Below are positions 1-8,739 of a stretch of 64,000 bases of DNA, in pieces. The stretch lies in contig NZ_RHHB01000011.1 of the NCBI RefSeq assembly GCF_003710805.1, forward strand, positions 19,819 to 83,818, written 5' to 3'. The position numbers and the translations under genes are program-made. The notes below the pieces were generated by a model. That model saw only the letters and a list, made by a program, of their open reading frames with translations. It was not told the origin of the DNA and did not search any database. Position 1 is the first letter of the stretch, and every line of letters begins with the position of its first letter. This stretch comes from Agromyces tardus (GTDB taxonomy: Bacteria; Actinomycetota; Actinomycetes; Actinomycetales; Microbacteriaceae).

Positions 1-465
1 CGCCGTCCAGAATCGCCCGCAATGCTCGAGGAACCGGCCGCTCGCCGTGCGGGCGTAGATGTCGCGAAGCGGGTAGTCGAGGGCGTCCGCGGCACGCCGC
101 TCCGCGATGGCCAGATGCCGGAGCAACGTCGCGCCGGATGCAACGACCTCGTCGGTGTCGAGCTGCACCACCCAGTCGGCGCCCTCCGACGCCGCGTCCA
201 GAGCGGCTTGGCGCTGCTCCGTCTCCCCGCGCACGACCGGTCGTTCGGGGTCCGCATACTCCCCGGGCGCCAGGACCGTCTTCCCGTCGGGATCCGCAGC
301 CCGGATCCGCCGGAGCGACTCCTCGACGGAGAGCGGGTGGCCGGCCCAGGATCGATGGTGCCGGTCGAACGAGACCACGATGCGGTCGACCATGCCGTAG
401 TACGACGCGATGCTCTCGCCCGCCCACGCCGGGTCGCCCGCCAGCACATACGCGTGCACCCTCAT
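1..465 (-). CDS. Glycosyltransferase-like protein, C-terminus beyond window
   Basis: The first 155 codons of a gene leaving the window at base 1 are visible. The N-terminus MRVHAYVLAGDPAWAGESI, the stretch VQLDTDEVV with an acidic DxD-type centre, and a charged sugar-transferase-like layout suggest a GT2-like family related to glycosyltransferases that open with a short Rossmann half. Its ATG overlaps the stop of the upstream glycosyltransferase in an ATGA arrangement, so the two are probably translated together. It is the last visible gene of the leftward glycan operon. The missing C-terminus keeps the specific family uncertain. Confidence 0.6.
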   Translation of the reverse strand, partial: MRVHAYVLAGDPAWAGESIASYYGMVDRIVVSFDRHHRSWAGHPLSVEESLRRIRAADPDGKTVLAPGEYADPERPVVRGETEQRQAALDAASEGADWVVQLDTDEVVASGATLLRHLAIAERRAADALDYPLRDIYARTASGRFLEHCGRFWTA

Positions 466-1439
466 CGCAGGATGGGCCCCTTCGTGCGACGGAGCCGCGA
501 TGCCGCTCCCACACTCGCGATGACGCCGGAGGCCGTGCCGACGAGGTCGATGCTCGCCCGGCGGACGCCACCGACGGCTCCGCGTGCCTTCGATCGCAGC
601 CCCTGTCGCTTCGGATCGCGAACGGATCGCAACCCCCTGACCACGTCGCGACCGGCGCGCGTGACCATGCCGCCGAGATAGCGGCGAAGATGCGGATCGT
701 CGAACCCGAGCGTCGTCGCGAGCAGCACCACGTGATTGCGCGCGCCGTAATAGCGGTATCTCGTGTCGAAGCGGCGTCCGCGTGCATAGGTGCCCGCCAC
801 ATGACGGACCACGGCAGTCGGGGTGTACACGATCTTCATGCCGGCCCGACGCATCCGGAGGGCGATGTCCGTCTCCTCGCGGAGGCAGGTGCCGGGATAG
901 AAGTCGCGGATGCCGCCGAGTTCCCGAACAGCGCTCATACGGACCGACATGTTGGCGCCGAGGAGATGGTCGACCTCCACATCCCGGCCCGGGTCGGCCG
1001 CGAAGTACCCGGTGAGACGGCCGTCGGGCAGGAGCAGTCCGATCTCGCCGATCCCCTCGCGCTCCTCCCCCGGCCGGTCGTTGAGGGCTCGCCCGCCGAC
1101 AGCCGCGACGCGCTCGTCCGCGTACGGCAGGAGCAGCCGCTCGAGCCACCGCGGCTCGGCGTACGCGTCATCGTCGATGAACGCGACGACGTCTTCGTGG
1201 ACGTCGGAGACGCCGATCCCGCGCGACGTCGCGGTCGTTCCGATGCCCCGGTCGTTGCGTCGGTATTCGACCCCCGGGAAGGCCGCCACCACCTCCCGAG
1301 TCTGGTCGTCCGGCGAGGCGTCCACGACGATGACGCGCACCGGCGCGACCGTCTGACGCGCGAGGTGCTCGAGGCATTCGCGCACGTGGTCGGGGCGGCG
1401 GTACGTGGCGATCACGACACTCGCAGTCGGCTGCGTCAT
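462..1439 (-). CDS. Family 2 glycosyltransferase
   Basis: This 325-residue protein is a GT-A fold glycosyltransferase. It opens with the GT2 strand SVVIATYRRPDHVRECLEHL, has the nucleotide-sugar/metal motif IDDDAYAEPRW near residue 90, and carries a conserved LREETDIALRMRRAG segment around residue 185 that resembles the ED acceptor-site motif of rhamnosyl and galactofuranosyl transferases. It should transfer a sugar from an NDP-sugar to a lipid-linked or polysaccharide acceptor on the cytoplasmic face. The basic C-terminus (after about residue 245) may bind membrane. It follows the ABC exporter after 88 bp and overlaps the next transferase by 4 bp. Donor and acceptor are unknown. Confidence 0.85.
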   Translation of the reverse strand: MTQPTASVVIATYRRPDHVRECLEHLARQTVAPVRVIVVDASPDDQTREVVAAFPGVEYRRNDRGIGTTATSRGIGVSDVHEDVVAFIDDDAYAEPRWLERLLLPYADERVAAVGGRALNDRPGEEREGIGEIGLLLPDGRLTGYFAADPGRDVEVDHLLGANMSVRMSAVRELGGIRDFYPGTCLREETDIALRMRRAGMKIVYTPTAVVRHVAGTYARGRRFDTRYRYYGARNHVVLLATTLGFDDPHLRRYLGGMVTRAGRDVVRGLRSVRDPKRQGLRSKARGAVGGVRRASIDLVGTASGVIASVGAASRLRRTKGPILR

Positions 1440-1477
1440 CGCTCCCCCTCTCGTGCGGATGCGCCGTTCGACTCCAT
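1436..1477 (-). CDS. Possible 13-codon leader ORF (MESNGASAREGER)
   Basis: An ATG at 1477 lies 7 nt behind an excellent GGGAGG Shine-Dalgarno and opens a 13-residue frame. Its TGA overlaps the glycosyltransferase ATG in an ATGA junction. It may couple translation into the transferase gene or simply be chance. No known precursor-peptide signature is visible. Confidence 0.3.
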   Translation of the reverse strand: MESNGASAREGER

Positions 1478-1527
1478 TGCCCAGCCTCCCAAAGTTCCGG
1501 ATCCGGTGTCCCGATCGGTCACGGCGA

Positions 1528-3339
1528 TCAGTTGAGCTCGCCGAGTTCGACCAGCCGGGCGAACTCCGCGTTCTGCGCCCGCACCTCCTCGAACGTGCCC
1601 TGCGCGTCGATCTGCCCCTCGGAGAGGAAGATGAGCCTGTCGGCGTGCCGGACCGTGGAGAGCCGGTGGGCCACGATCAGGATCGTCAGGCTGCCCTGCA
1701 GCCCGGCGAGCGTCGATGCGATCTCGTGCTCGGTCAGGTTGTCGAGGGCTGAGGTGGCCTCGTCGAGCACGAGCACGCTCGGCCGGCGGTACAGCGCTCG
1801 TGCCAGGCCGATCCGCTGGCGCTGACCGCCGGAGAGCCGGACGCCGCGTTCGCCGACCACGGTGTCGAGTCCCTGGGGAAGGTCGGCGACCAGCGCGTCG
1901 AGCTGCGCCATCGTGATGACCTCGCGCACCCGCGCACGATCGACCCCGTCGGCCGGGACGCCGAACGCGATGTTCGCGGTCAACGTGTCGTTGAGCAGGA
2001 ACACGTCCTGCGGAACGACGCCGAGTTCGCCGTACCACGCCGCCAGGTCGTCCTGGATCGCCCGTCCGCCGACCTCGACGGCGCCGTCGGTCGGGGTGAG
2101 CAGGCCGAGGACGAGGTCGAGGAGGGTGCTCTTGCCGGCGCCGCTCGATCCCACGAAGGCGATCGTCGTGTTGTGCGGGATCCTCAGCGAGACATTCCGC
2201 AGCACCAGCTGCTCGGAGTCGGCGTACCGGAAGCTCACGTCGCGCAGTTCGATGTCGCCCTCGAAACGCACGAGGCTGCGTGGCCGCTCCTCGTGGATGC
2301 CGCCCGCGTCCAGTTCGTCGATCGCATCGGAGACGATGTCGAGTCCTGCTCGGCCGGTGCGGATCGTGGCGAGGCTCCCCGAGATGCGGTTGAGCGTCGG
2401 CAGGGCCCGGAGGGATGCCGCCGCGAACACGCCGAGCACCGTGATGGCCTCCGACGGCGACACCGTCGTGAAGAGGATCGCCGAGATGCCGAGGATCGCG
2501 AAGACGAACCCGATCTCGAGCAGGTACCGGGGCGCATCCGCCAGGATTCCCATCTCACGGGAGGCCCGTGCCCGACGGAGCCGCGCGTCGCGGAACCCGT
2601 CGATGAAGGCATTCGAGCTGCCCGTGAGCCTCGCTTCCCGGAATCCGTCGAGTCCGGGGAGGAGGAACTGCCAGGCCGCGAGGCCCGTGGCCGCGATCTC
2701 CTCGCCGATGCGGTACTGCCGTCGGCGCAGGCCCATCTGCACGCCGAAGACGAGGAGGGAGAACAGCGCCACCGCGAAGATCGTCACCGTGGGCGACGCG
2801 ATCGCGAGCACGATGCTGATGGCGATGAGGACCAGGGCGTCGGAGGCGATGCTGACGAGACCGAGCAGCACGCTCGACGACTGGTTCGTGGCGTCGTTGA
2901 TGTTGCGGTAGATCTCGCTCATCCGCCTGGCCCGATGATCGGCGTACGGCGCGAGTGCGTACCGCCGCGCGAGCTCCGCCGACGAGAGCGCCGAGACTCG
3001 CGTGGTGCGGCCCAGCAGCCACCACCGGAACGCGAGCGCGCCGAGGCTCTTGACGATGAACACGAGCGCGACGAAGGCCGCCACCACGGGGATCAGGACG
3101 GATCGATCGGTCGTGCCGACCACGTCGGAGACCCAGGCGAGCACCCCGCTGTCGGTGTTGCCGCCGGTCGCCAGCTGCGTGAGCGGTACCATCGCTGCGA
3201 CGCCGAGCGTGTCGAGTGCCGCGAGCACCACGGATGCCGCGACGGTGCCGGCGATCCATCGCTTCGGGTCGACGTGGGCCATCCGCAGCATGAGCCGCAA
3301 CTGAGGGATCAGGCGCCTGCCATCCCCAGCTCGTGCCAT
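1528..3339 (-). CDS. ABC transporter, fused membrane and ATPase domains (flippase/exporter)
   Basis: This 603-residue half-transporter resembles MsbA/PglK-type exporters. A six-helix membrane domain covers roughly residues 20-330. The nucleotide-binding domain has Walker A GSSGAGKSTLLDLV, signature LSGGQRQRIGLARAL and Walker B VLVLDEATSALD. It should work as a homodimer exporting lipid-linked sugars or a peptide. I chose ATG 3339 because GGAGG lies 7 nt upstream; an in-frame ATG 20 codons further up has no better ribosome site and sits inside a promoter-like TATGAT. Its neighbours are glycosyltransferases on one side and PqqD plus nucleotidyltransferase_5 on the other, so glycan flippase is the first guess and RiPP-type peptide exporter the alternative. 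Confidence 0.87.
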   Translation of the reverse strand: MARAGDGRRLIPQLRLMLRMAHVDPKRWIAGTVAASVVLAALDTLGVAAMVPLTQLATGGNTDSGVLAWVSDVVGTTDRSVLIPVVAAFVALVFIVKSLGALAFRWWLLGRTTRVSALSSAELARRYALAPYADHRARRMSEIYRNINDATNQSSSVLLGLVSIASDALVLIAISIVLAIASPTVTIFAVALFSLLVFGVQMGLRRRQYRIGEEIAATGLAAWQFLLPGLDGFREARLTGSSNAFIDGFRDARLRRARASREMGILADAPRYLLEIGFVFAILGISAILFTTVSPSEAITVLGVFAAASLRALPTLNRISGSLATIRTGRAGLDIVSDAIDELDAGGIHEERPRSLVRFEGDIELRDVSFRYADSEQLVLRNVSLRIPHNTTIAFVGSSGAGKSTLLDLVLGLLTPTDGAVEVGGRAIQDDLAAWYGELGVVPQDVFLLNDTLTANIAFGVPADGVDRARVREVITMAQLDALVADLPQGLDTVVGERGVRLSGGQRQRIGLARALYRRPSVLVLDEATSALDNLTEHEIASTLAGLQGSLTILIVAHRLSTVRHADRLIFLSEGQIDAQGTFEEVRAQNAEFARLVELGELN

Positions 3340-3391
3340 CGTGGTCCTCCACCCAGTCCGCCCGGTGCCTCGAGTGGGCGGGCCTCCCGGA

Positions 3392-3397
3392 ATCATA
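3392..3397 (-). promoter_or_regulatory. Candidate -10 hexamer TATGAT before the ABC gene
   Basis: The minus strand reads TATGAT, five of six matches to the consensus, inside the 104-bp gap between the PqqD-like gene and the ABC gene. No good -35 hexamer is visible, so an internal promoter is only a possibility. Confidence 0.3.
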
Positions 3398-3443
3398 ACT
3401 GCGGGACGGGGAGCGCCGACGCCGAGGCGGCAGGGCGGTGGCG

Positions 3444-3710
3444 TCAGCCCTCGCCGGCGACGAGCAGCCGCCGCCGCACGAGGTCGTCGACGAACGACTC
3501 GACGTGGGCGCGGATCGACTGCGGCTCCGCACCGGTCGCGGTCGCGATGCGCTCCACGAGCGTGCCGGCCGGGCCTTCGCAGGCTTCGATCCAGATCAGC
3601 CCCGCGATGCCGTCGAGGATCGCGATGGGCCCGTCGGGAAGGATCGCCGCATACAGCACGTCCTCGTGCTCGAGGACGCCGACCCACTCCCCCGGCCGAT
3701 ACCCACCCAT
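3444..3710 (-). CDS. PqqD-family small protein
   Basis: This 88-residue protein has the PqqD fold pattern: an N-terminal beta segment (VLYAAILPDGPIAILDGIAG), the IWIEACEG turn typical of the family, then two helices ending DDLVRRRLLV. PqqD proteins are peptide-binding chaperones (RiPP recognition elements). A subset occurs beside nucleotidyltransferase_5 proteins and HPr-kinase-like proteins in polysaccharide and lasso-peptide loci. Its ATG shares one base with the TGA of the upstream nucleotidyltransferase (TGATG), so the two are coupled. No precursor peptide, leader peptidase or cyclase is visible inside the window, so the client is unknown. Confidence 0.75.
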   Translation of the reverse strand: MGGYRPGEWVGVLEHEDVLYAAILPDGPIAILDGIAGLIWIEACEGPAGTLVERIATATGAEPQSIRAHVESFVDDLVRRRLLVAGEG

Positions 3711-4591
3711 CAGCGCACCACTCTCCGGGGGCCCACCCGCCGGATCGCCGAGCGAACCGCCTCGACGACCGCGAAGACGGGTCGGCGCAGGAACTCGACC
3801 ACGATGTCGCCGCGCGTCGGCGTGCGCCCGAGACGATGCGCGAGGTGATCGACGTTCACGAGCGGGGCGCGCATCACGATGCGGAGCGCGGCCCGTGTGT
3901 CCGGCGCGGCGCGAATACGCGCCCACCACTCCGCCGCGCGCGAACCGCCCCCGGAGACGACCTTCCAGAGCCGGTACTCCCGATCGTTCCGGTATCGCTC
4001 CAATCCGCCCGCGGCGGCTGCGAAGGCCACGTCGGCGTGGAGCCGGCCGACCAGCTGGAGCATCTCGTCCCGTCGAGCGTCGTCGGCGTCGTGCCACACG
4101 GTCACGACGTCGACGCGGGCGCCTTTCGCCGAGCGTGCCGCGTTGAGCACGAGCAGCACCGCCTGTGCGGTGACGCTCGGGACGTCGCATCCGACCCCCG
4201 CGATCTCGATGCGGTGCCGATCGGCCCAGAACACGTCGAACGCGCCGTCGGGATCGAGCCGGATTCCCGGGAAGTACCGGTGGATGTCGATGTAGCCCCA
4301 TGCCGGGTGCAGGTACGTCTGCGCGTGGCCGAACGGCGATCCGTGCTCGAACGTGCTGTAGAGCTGCCAGCCGTGCGCGCGGAGCGCGCGGTCGAGCACG
4401 ACGACACCCGACGGTCGCACCAGCACGTCGACATCGCTTCCCGAGTAGGCGCCGGGGCGGAGCGACGGATCGACCGACGCGCCCTTGATGTGCAGGAGGT
4501 CGACGCCGACCTGGTCGGCCACGCGCTGCACCGCCGCGTGCCCGAATCGCAGGCGCACCGGAAGCGGCACGCTCACCTGGGATTCGTCCAC
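3710..4591 (-). CDS. Nucleotidyltransferase family 5 protein
   Basis: The motif LLHIKGASVDPSLRPG followed by SGSDVDVLV matches the GS/DxD core of the uncharacterised nucleotidyltransferase_5 family, and YIDIHRYFPG matches its downstream IDxH strand. The length (293 residues) is normal for the family. I prefer GTG 4591, which has GGGGGA 7 nt upstream, over GTG 4618, which has no ribosome site and lies against a TACAGT -10-like hexamer. Members occur with PqqD and ABC exporters in capsule/EPS loci and in lasso clusters of the paeninodin/pseudomycoidin kind, where one is reported to modify the peptide tail (from memory). The substrate here is not known. Confidence 0.75.
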   Translation of the reverse strand: MDESQVSVPLPVRLRFGHAAVQRVADQVGVDLLHIKGASVDPSLRPGAYSGSDVDVLVRPSGVVVLDRALRAHGWQLYSTFEHGSPFGHAQTYLHPAWGYIDIHRYFPGIRLDPDGAFDVFWADRHRIEIAGVGCDVPSVTAQAVLLVLNAARSAKGARVDVVTVWHDADDARRDEMLQLVGRLHADVAFAAAAGGLERYRNDREYRLWKVVSGGGSRAAEWWARIRAAPDTRAALRIVMRAPLVNVDHLAHRLGRTPTRGDIVVEFLRRPVFAVVEAVRSAIRRVGPRRVVR

Positions 4592-4654
4592 GCCTGCTTC
4601 CCCCACCTCACCTGACACTGTAGCGACGCCGGAGGTGCGTGAGGACGTGCCCCG

Positions 4655-5809
4655 TCAGAGGTTCGCCGTGAGGTACGCCAGGGCCCGCGAGCGCTCGGCA
4701 TCCAGCACCCGGTTCACCGAGGCCCAATCCGGAGCGAAGACCCGCTCATCGACGGCGGTGGAGGACGCCGAGGTGAGGTGGTGCTCGAGCCCGAAGATCC
4801 CGAGGAGCGTGTCGAAGCGGCTCGCGCCACGGCTCGCGTTGGCGTAGACGACGAACGGGCGGTTGAAGAGGATCGAGAACACGCAGCCGTGGAAGGAGTC
4901 GGTCGCGACGAAGTCCGCCGACGCGAAGCACGCGAGCCACTGCTCGATCGACGGCAGGTCGTAGGCGGACCGGTTCTGCGCGTACTCGCGATACGACGGC
5001 GACGGCCCACCCGTCGGAAGCAGTTCGAGCGACGGCACCCCCAGGCGCTCGGCGAGCTCGCGCTCGGTTCGTTCGAGGTGGTCGTTCGCGTCGAGTCGGT
5101 AGACGAGGAGGCGCCCGGTGGCGGGGGCCGGCGCAACCCCGGCGCGCGCGGCGAGCTGCCGGTAGTGATCGGCCGGCAGCAGCATCGTGGGGTCGACATG
5201 CTGCTCGGCATGGACGCCGAACTCGTCGCGGCAGATGCGCACTCCCGCGGCCTCCCGGACCGAGACGGCGTCGAACTTCCGGATGAGTTCGGCGACCCGC
5301 GCCCGGTCGCCGTCACGGTACTCCGCGATGTCGTCGACGCCGAACGATGCGGCGAACGACATCCGACGAGGCCGGTCTCCGTCGAGGTCGTCGACCACGT
5401 CGAGGAACTGCGCCGGGAGATCCGCATAGGACGCTCGCCACACCTGGTCGCTGCCGACCACGAACGTGCGGAACCGACGCGCCAGCAGGGCCCTGCCGCG
5501 GCGAGTGTACGCGCGCTCGACGAACGACCCACCCGTGATGTGCCGTGCGATGAAGGCGCGCTGGGACGCGGTCGCCTCCCGCGCAGAGCGCCAGCGCCAG
5601 TCGAACCGAGCCGGCAGCGACATCCGGATGCCCCTGCGGACGTCCCACAGGCGCCGCCGCAGCCGCCGCTGGAGGGGGAGCGGCTTCGAGGTGTCCGTCA
5701 CCGGCAGGCAACCTAGGTCGCGCACGACCCGCTGCAGGGCGTACGCCTGCAGGATGCCGCCGTAGTTCGAGTGGAGCGGCAGCGTCTTGATCAGTACCCG
5801 GCGTGACAC
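4655..5809 (-). CDS. Polysaccharide pyruvyl transferase family protein
   Basis: This 384-residue protein opens with IKTLPLHSNYGGILQAYALQ, the hallmark of the CsaB/WcaK-type pyruvyl transferase family, and later has VVGSDQVWR and the C-terminal TDSFHGCVFSILFNRPFVVY motif. The family transfers pyruvate from phosphoenolpyruvate to sugars, forming ketals on extracellular polysaccharide. The GTG start has no Shine-Dalgarno and lies just downstream of TAGCGT, so the mRNA may be leaderless. It is divergent from the F420-hydrogenase-beta-like gene with only 52 bp between them, a pairing that is common in actinobacterial exopolysaccharide clusters. Confidence 0.88.
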   Translation of the reverse strand: MSRRVLIKTLPLHSNYGGILQAYALQRVVRDLGCLPVTDTSKPLPLQRRLRRRLWDVRRGIRMSLPARFDWRWRSAREATASQRAFIARHITGGSFVERAYTRRGRALLARRFRTFVVGSDQVWRASYADLPAQFLDVVDDLDGDRPRRMSFAASFGVDDIAEYRDGDRARVAELIRKFDAVSVREAAGVRICRDEFGVHAEQHVDPTMLLPADHYRQLAARAGVAPAPATGRLLVYRLDANDHLERTERELAERLGVPSLELLPTGGPSPSYREYAQNRSAYDLPSIEQWLACFASADFVATDSFHGCVFSILFNRPFVVYANASRGASRFDTLLGIFGLEHHLTSASSTAVDERVFAPDWASVNRVLDAERSRALAYLTANL

Positions 5810-5861
5810 GGGATGACGCTATCAGGGGTGTGGACCGCCCGGAGATGCGACGGAGGACGGC

Positions 5862-7259
5862 ATGACGCACGGAATCGAGCAGGTCGTGCAACGCGGGATG
5901 TGCGTCGGCTGCGGCGCGTGCGCGGTCCGCACCTCGGGGGCCATTCCGGTGACCATCGGGCGCTTCGGCGTCTACGAGGCTCGCCTCGACGGCGTCGATC
6001 CGGCGGTCGTGCGCGACGCCAGCCGGGTCTGCCCCTTCTCCGACGACGCACGCAACGAGGACGACCTCGCACGGGAACTGTTCCCGGGCCTGCCGACCGA
6101 CGACCGGATCGGCGCCCACCTCGATGTCTTCGCCGGACGGCGGACATCGGAGAACGAGCTCGTCGCCAGCAGTTCCGGCGGGCTGACGTCCCTCATGCTG
6201 ACCGAACTGCTCCGCGGGGGCGTCGTGGACGGCGTGCTCCATGTCGGACGTTCGGCGTCGGGAGACCAGCTCTTCACGTACGAGATCTCCACGACGAGCG
6301 AGGACGTCGAACGGTCGCGGAAGTCGATGTACTCGGCCACGACGCTGGCCGACGTCGTCGCCGAGATCCGGGGTGACGGAAGGACGTACGCGGTCGTCGG
6401 CCTGCCGTGCTTCATCAAGGCGCTCCGGCTCCTCGCCCACGAGATGCCCGGACTGGGCGAGCAGCTGCGCGTGTACGTCGGCCTGGTGTGCGGCCACCTG
6501 AAGAGCTCCTTCTTCGCCGAGTCGCTCGCGTGGCAGGCAGGCGTGCCGCCGCACGAACTCGGGCGCATCGACTTCCGGGTGAAGAACCCGGAACGCTCGT
6601 CGGGCGATTACGACTACGAGGTCGCAGCACGCGATGGAGCCGAGCCGCGCGTTCGACGCACGAGTTCGACCATCGACGGCCCGTGGGAGTACGGCGCGTT
6701 CCAGCCCGAGGCCTGCAACTTCTGCGACGACGTCTTCGCCGAGAGCGCCGACGTGGTGTTCGCGGACGCGTGGTTGCCGCAGTACAAGGCCGACTGGCGC
6801 GGCATGAACGCGGTGGTCGTGCGAGACGAGCGCCTGCGTGAACTGTTGCTCGCGGCCCGACGACGCGGTGAGATCCACCTCGAGGCGCTCTCGGTCGATG
6901 AAGCGGCCCGTTCCCAGGCCGGTGGCCTCCGTCACCGGCGCACGGGGCTGGCAGTGCGACTCGCCGACGACATGCGGCGGGGTCTCAGCGTGCCGACGAA
7001 GCGCGTGGCCCCCGACCTGCGCGTCGTGACGAGGCGACGCGCCGCGGTCATCCGGCAGCGTCGCAGGATGTCGCAGCTCTCCCTCGAGACGTTCGCGATC
7101 GCGAGGCAAGCGGGAGACTTCGAGCTCTATGCGGCGCCGATGCGGCGCGCCATCCAGCGGTACCGGCTGTTCGAGGCGGCATCGCTCGGACTGCGCCCGT
7201 TCGCGCGTGCGCTGCGTCGGCGGATCCTTCCCGCCCGGCGCCGGCCGGCGGACCAGTGA
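5862..7259 (+). CDS. Coenzyme F420 hydrogenase/dehydrogenase beta-subunit family protein
   Basis: This 465-residue protein has the FrhB-family pattern: an N-terminal cysteine group (GMCVGCGACAV), the SSSGGLTSLMLTELL segment, VVGLPCFIKALRLL, GLVCGHLKS, and EACNFCDDVFAESADVVFADAW. These are FAD- and iron-sulfur-binding signatures of the FrhB N- and C-terminal domains. In polysaccharide clusters such proteins accompany pyruvyl transferases, and the redox reaction is unproven. GGAGG lies 5 nt before the ATG. The last ~80 residues are very basic and may contact membrane or nucleic acid. It is divergent from the pyruvyl transferase. Confidence 0.85.
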   Translation: MTHGIEQVVQRGMCVGCGACAVRTSGAIPVTIGRFGVYEARLDGVDPAVVRDASRVCPFSDDARNEDDLARELFPGLPTDDRIGAHLDVFAGRRTSENELVASSSGGLTSLMLTELLRGGVVDGVLHVGRSASGDQLFTYEISTTSEDVERSRKSMYSATTLADVVAEIRGDGRTYAVVGLPCFIKALRLLAHEMPGLGEQLRVYVGLVCGHLKSSFFAESLAWQAGVPPHELGRIDFRVKNPERSSGDYDYEVAARDGAEPRVRRTSSTIDGPWEYGAFQPEACNFCDDVFAESADVVFADAWLPQYKADWRGMNAVVVRDERLRELLLAARRRGEIHLEALSVDEAARSQAGGLRHRRTGLAVRLADDMRRGLSVPTKRVAPDLRVVTRRRAAVIRQRRRMSQLSLETFAIARQAGDFELYAAPMRRAIQRYRLFEAASLGLRPFARALRRRILPARRRPADQ

Positions 7260-7299
7260 CGCGCTCCGCGGCACGCCCCCTCCGGAGCGATGAGAACGC

Positions 7300-7401
7300 C
7301 TAGGCCGGTCGCCCCGACGACCGCCACAGCGCGGCCGCCGCGAGCGACGTCCACCCGATGAAGACCGCGACGCCAGGGACCGACCCGCTCGGCTGCGGCA
7401 T
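7300..7401 (-). pseudogene. Possible C-terminal remnant of a membrane protein
   Basis: A 33-codon frame ends GVAVFIGWTSLAAAALWRSS, a single hydrophobic helix. It resembles the last helix of the membrane protein at 8063-8629 (DVAVGIGWAVAGATEALRHH). It could be the stub of a former paralogue cut off near dcd, or a very small membrane peptide. The evidence is only this short similarity. Confidence 0.25.
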
Positions 7402-7409
7402 CCGCTCGC

Positions 7410-8015
7410 TCAACGCCCGGCGGAGCCGGCCTCGGTCACACCGACGTCGGTGCGGTGGAAGTTCTGGAAGGAACGCGACGCCGTGGGGCCGCGCTGGCCC
7501 TGGTAGCGGTTCGCGTACTCGGCGGAGCCGTAGGGGCGCTCGCTCGGCGACGACAGGCGGAAGAAGCACATCTGCCCGATCTTCATGCCGGGCCAGAGCT
7601 TGATCGGCAGGGTCGCGACGTTGCTCAGCTCGAGGGTCACGTGGCCCGTGAAGCCGGGGTCGATGAAGCCCGCGGTCGAGTGGGTGAGCAGGCCGAGCCG
7701 CCCGAGCGAGCTCTTGCCCTCGAGCCGCGCGGCGATGTCGTCGGGCAGCGTGACGGCCTCGTAGGTCGACGCGAGCACGAACTCGCCCGGGTGCAGGATG
7801 AACGCCTCGTCGGGCCGCACCTCGATGAGGTGGGTGAGCTCGGGCTGGTCCTCGGCGGGATCGATGAAGGGGTACTTGTGGTTGTCGAACAGCCGGAAGT
7901 AGCGGTCGAGGCGCACGTCGATCGACGACGGCTGGATCATCGCCGGATCGTAGGGCTCCAGCCCGATGCGCTGCTGGTCGAGTTCGGCCCTGATGTCGCG
8001 ATCCGAGAGAAGCAC
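7410..8015 (-). CDS. dcd: dCTP deaminase (probably dUMP-forming)
   Basis: The 201-residue sequence carries the family signatures [35 protein letters not shown] and [15 protein letters not shown], with the catalytic glutamate in LELSN. The HSTAG and [15 protein letters not shown] segments match the mycobacterial-type enzyme, which deaminates dCTP and hydrolyses the product to dUMP in one active site. It supplies dUMP for thymidylate synthesis in the cytosol. The start is GTG. Neighbouring genes give no operon context. Confidence 0.95.
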   Translation of the reverse strand: MLLSDRDIRAELDQQRIGLEPYDPAMIQPSSIDVRLDRYFRLFDNHKYPFIDPAEDQPELTHLIEVRPDEAFILHPGEFVLASTYEAVTLPDDIAARLEGKSSLGRLGLLTHSTAGFIDPGFTGHVTLELSNVATLPIKLWPGMKIGQMCFFRLSSPSERPYGSAEYANRYQGQRGPTASRSFQNFHRTDVGVTEAGSAGR

Positions 8016-8062
8016 GGTGCCAGCTTAGTGACGGCGCCGGGAGCGTGAAGGGGCCCGCGGGG

Positions 8063-8629
8063 TCAGCGGTGGTGCCGCAGCGCCTCCGTCGCCCCGGCCA
8101 CCGCCCACCCGATGCCGACCGCGACATCCGCCACCAGGCCGTAGATTCGGTAGCCGTCGATCGCGTCGAACTGCTCCATGGAGAGCAGGAGCTGCAGCAT
8201 CGTCGCTGCAAGCAGTACCGCCATGACGCCGAACACGACGCGGGTGAGCGGATGCAGCCGCCTGCCGGCGATCGCGATGAGGGCCAGCCCGGCCGCTTCG
8301 AGCGGGTTGAGCAGCGGGGGCACGGTCGCGAGGATCACGAGGTCGAACACCCCCGGCACGACGAGTGAGACGAGCAGGAGCACGTAGCCGAGCCGGGCGG
8401 CCCGGCCGAACGCCCTCCAGATGCCCGGCAGCAGCGCGAGGAGGCCGGCCGCGATGAGGACGCTCGACAGTCCCTCCATCATGGCGCCCCAGAACAACGG
8501 GTCGCGGCCGAGGAATCGCCGATCCAGGTTGAACGACGTGGGCCCGTGCAGCGACGTGAACAGCGGCCACAGCGCCGCCATGACGACCCCGCCCGCCACC
8601 ACGAGCCACCACGGCCACCGCCTCGTCAT
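8063..8629 (-). CDS. Conserved membrane protein (DUF998-like)
   Basis: The 188-residue sequence has five to six hydrophobic helices, for example WPWWLVVAGGVVMAALWPLF, GLSSVLIAAGLLALLPGI, YVLLLVSLVVPGVFDLVIL and VVFGVMAVLLAATMLQLLL. The overall layout resembles DUF998-type membrane proteins, but I cannot confirm the family. I chose ATG 8629 because the upstream part of the open frame is arginine-rich, not membrane-like, and GGGGGAG precedes this ATG. Function unknown. Confidence 0.7.
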   Translation of the reverse strand: MTRRWPWWLVVAGGVVMAALWPLFTSLHGPTSFNLDRRFLGRDPLFWGAMMEGLSSVLIAAGLLALLPGIWRAFGRAARLGYVLLLVSLVVPGVFDLVILATVPPLLNPLEAAGLALIAIAGRRLHPLTRVVFGVMAVLLAATMLQLLLSMEQFDAIDGYRIYGLVADVAVGIGWAVAGATEALRHHR

Positions 8630-8739
8630 GGCTCCCCCAACGCTCGGCCGGGTCGCCCGGCGCGGGTGTCGAGCACCGCAGCCCGCCTTGCTAAGCTGGG
8701 CTGGTCGCACCCGGGTTCTCAGGGCTCCGGATGCCGCAC

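Noticed and set aside
1440..1527. A lasso-like core in the gap before the glycosyltransferase (Gly start with Glu at position 9)
   Set aside because: No leader motif, no Thr at the expected position and no cyclase or protease nearby. The match is too weak.
2173..4146. Long plus-strand frame opposite the ABC, PqqD and nucleotidyltransferase genes
   Set aside because: Low-complexity Arg/Glu/Asp composition with no domain, lying opposite three recognisable genes. It is a GC-content artefact.
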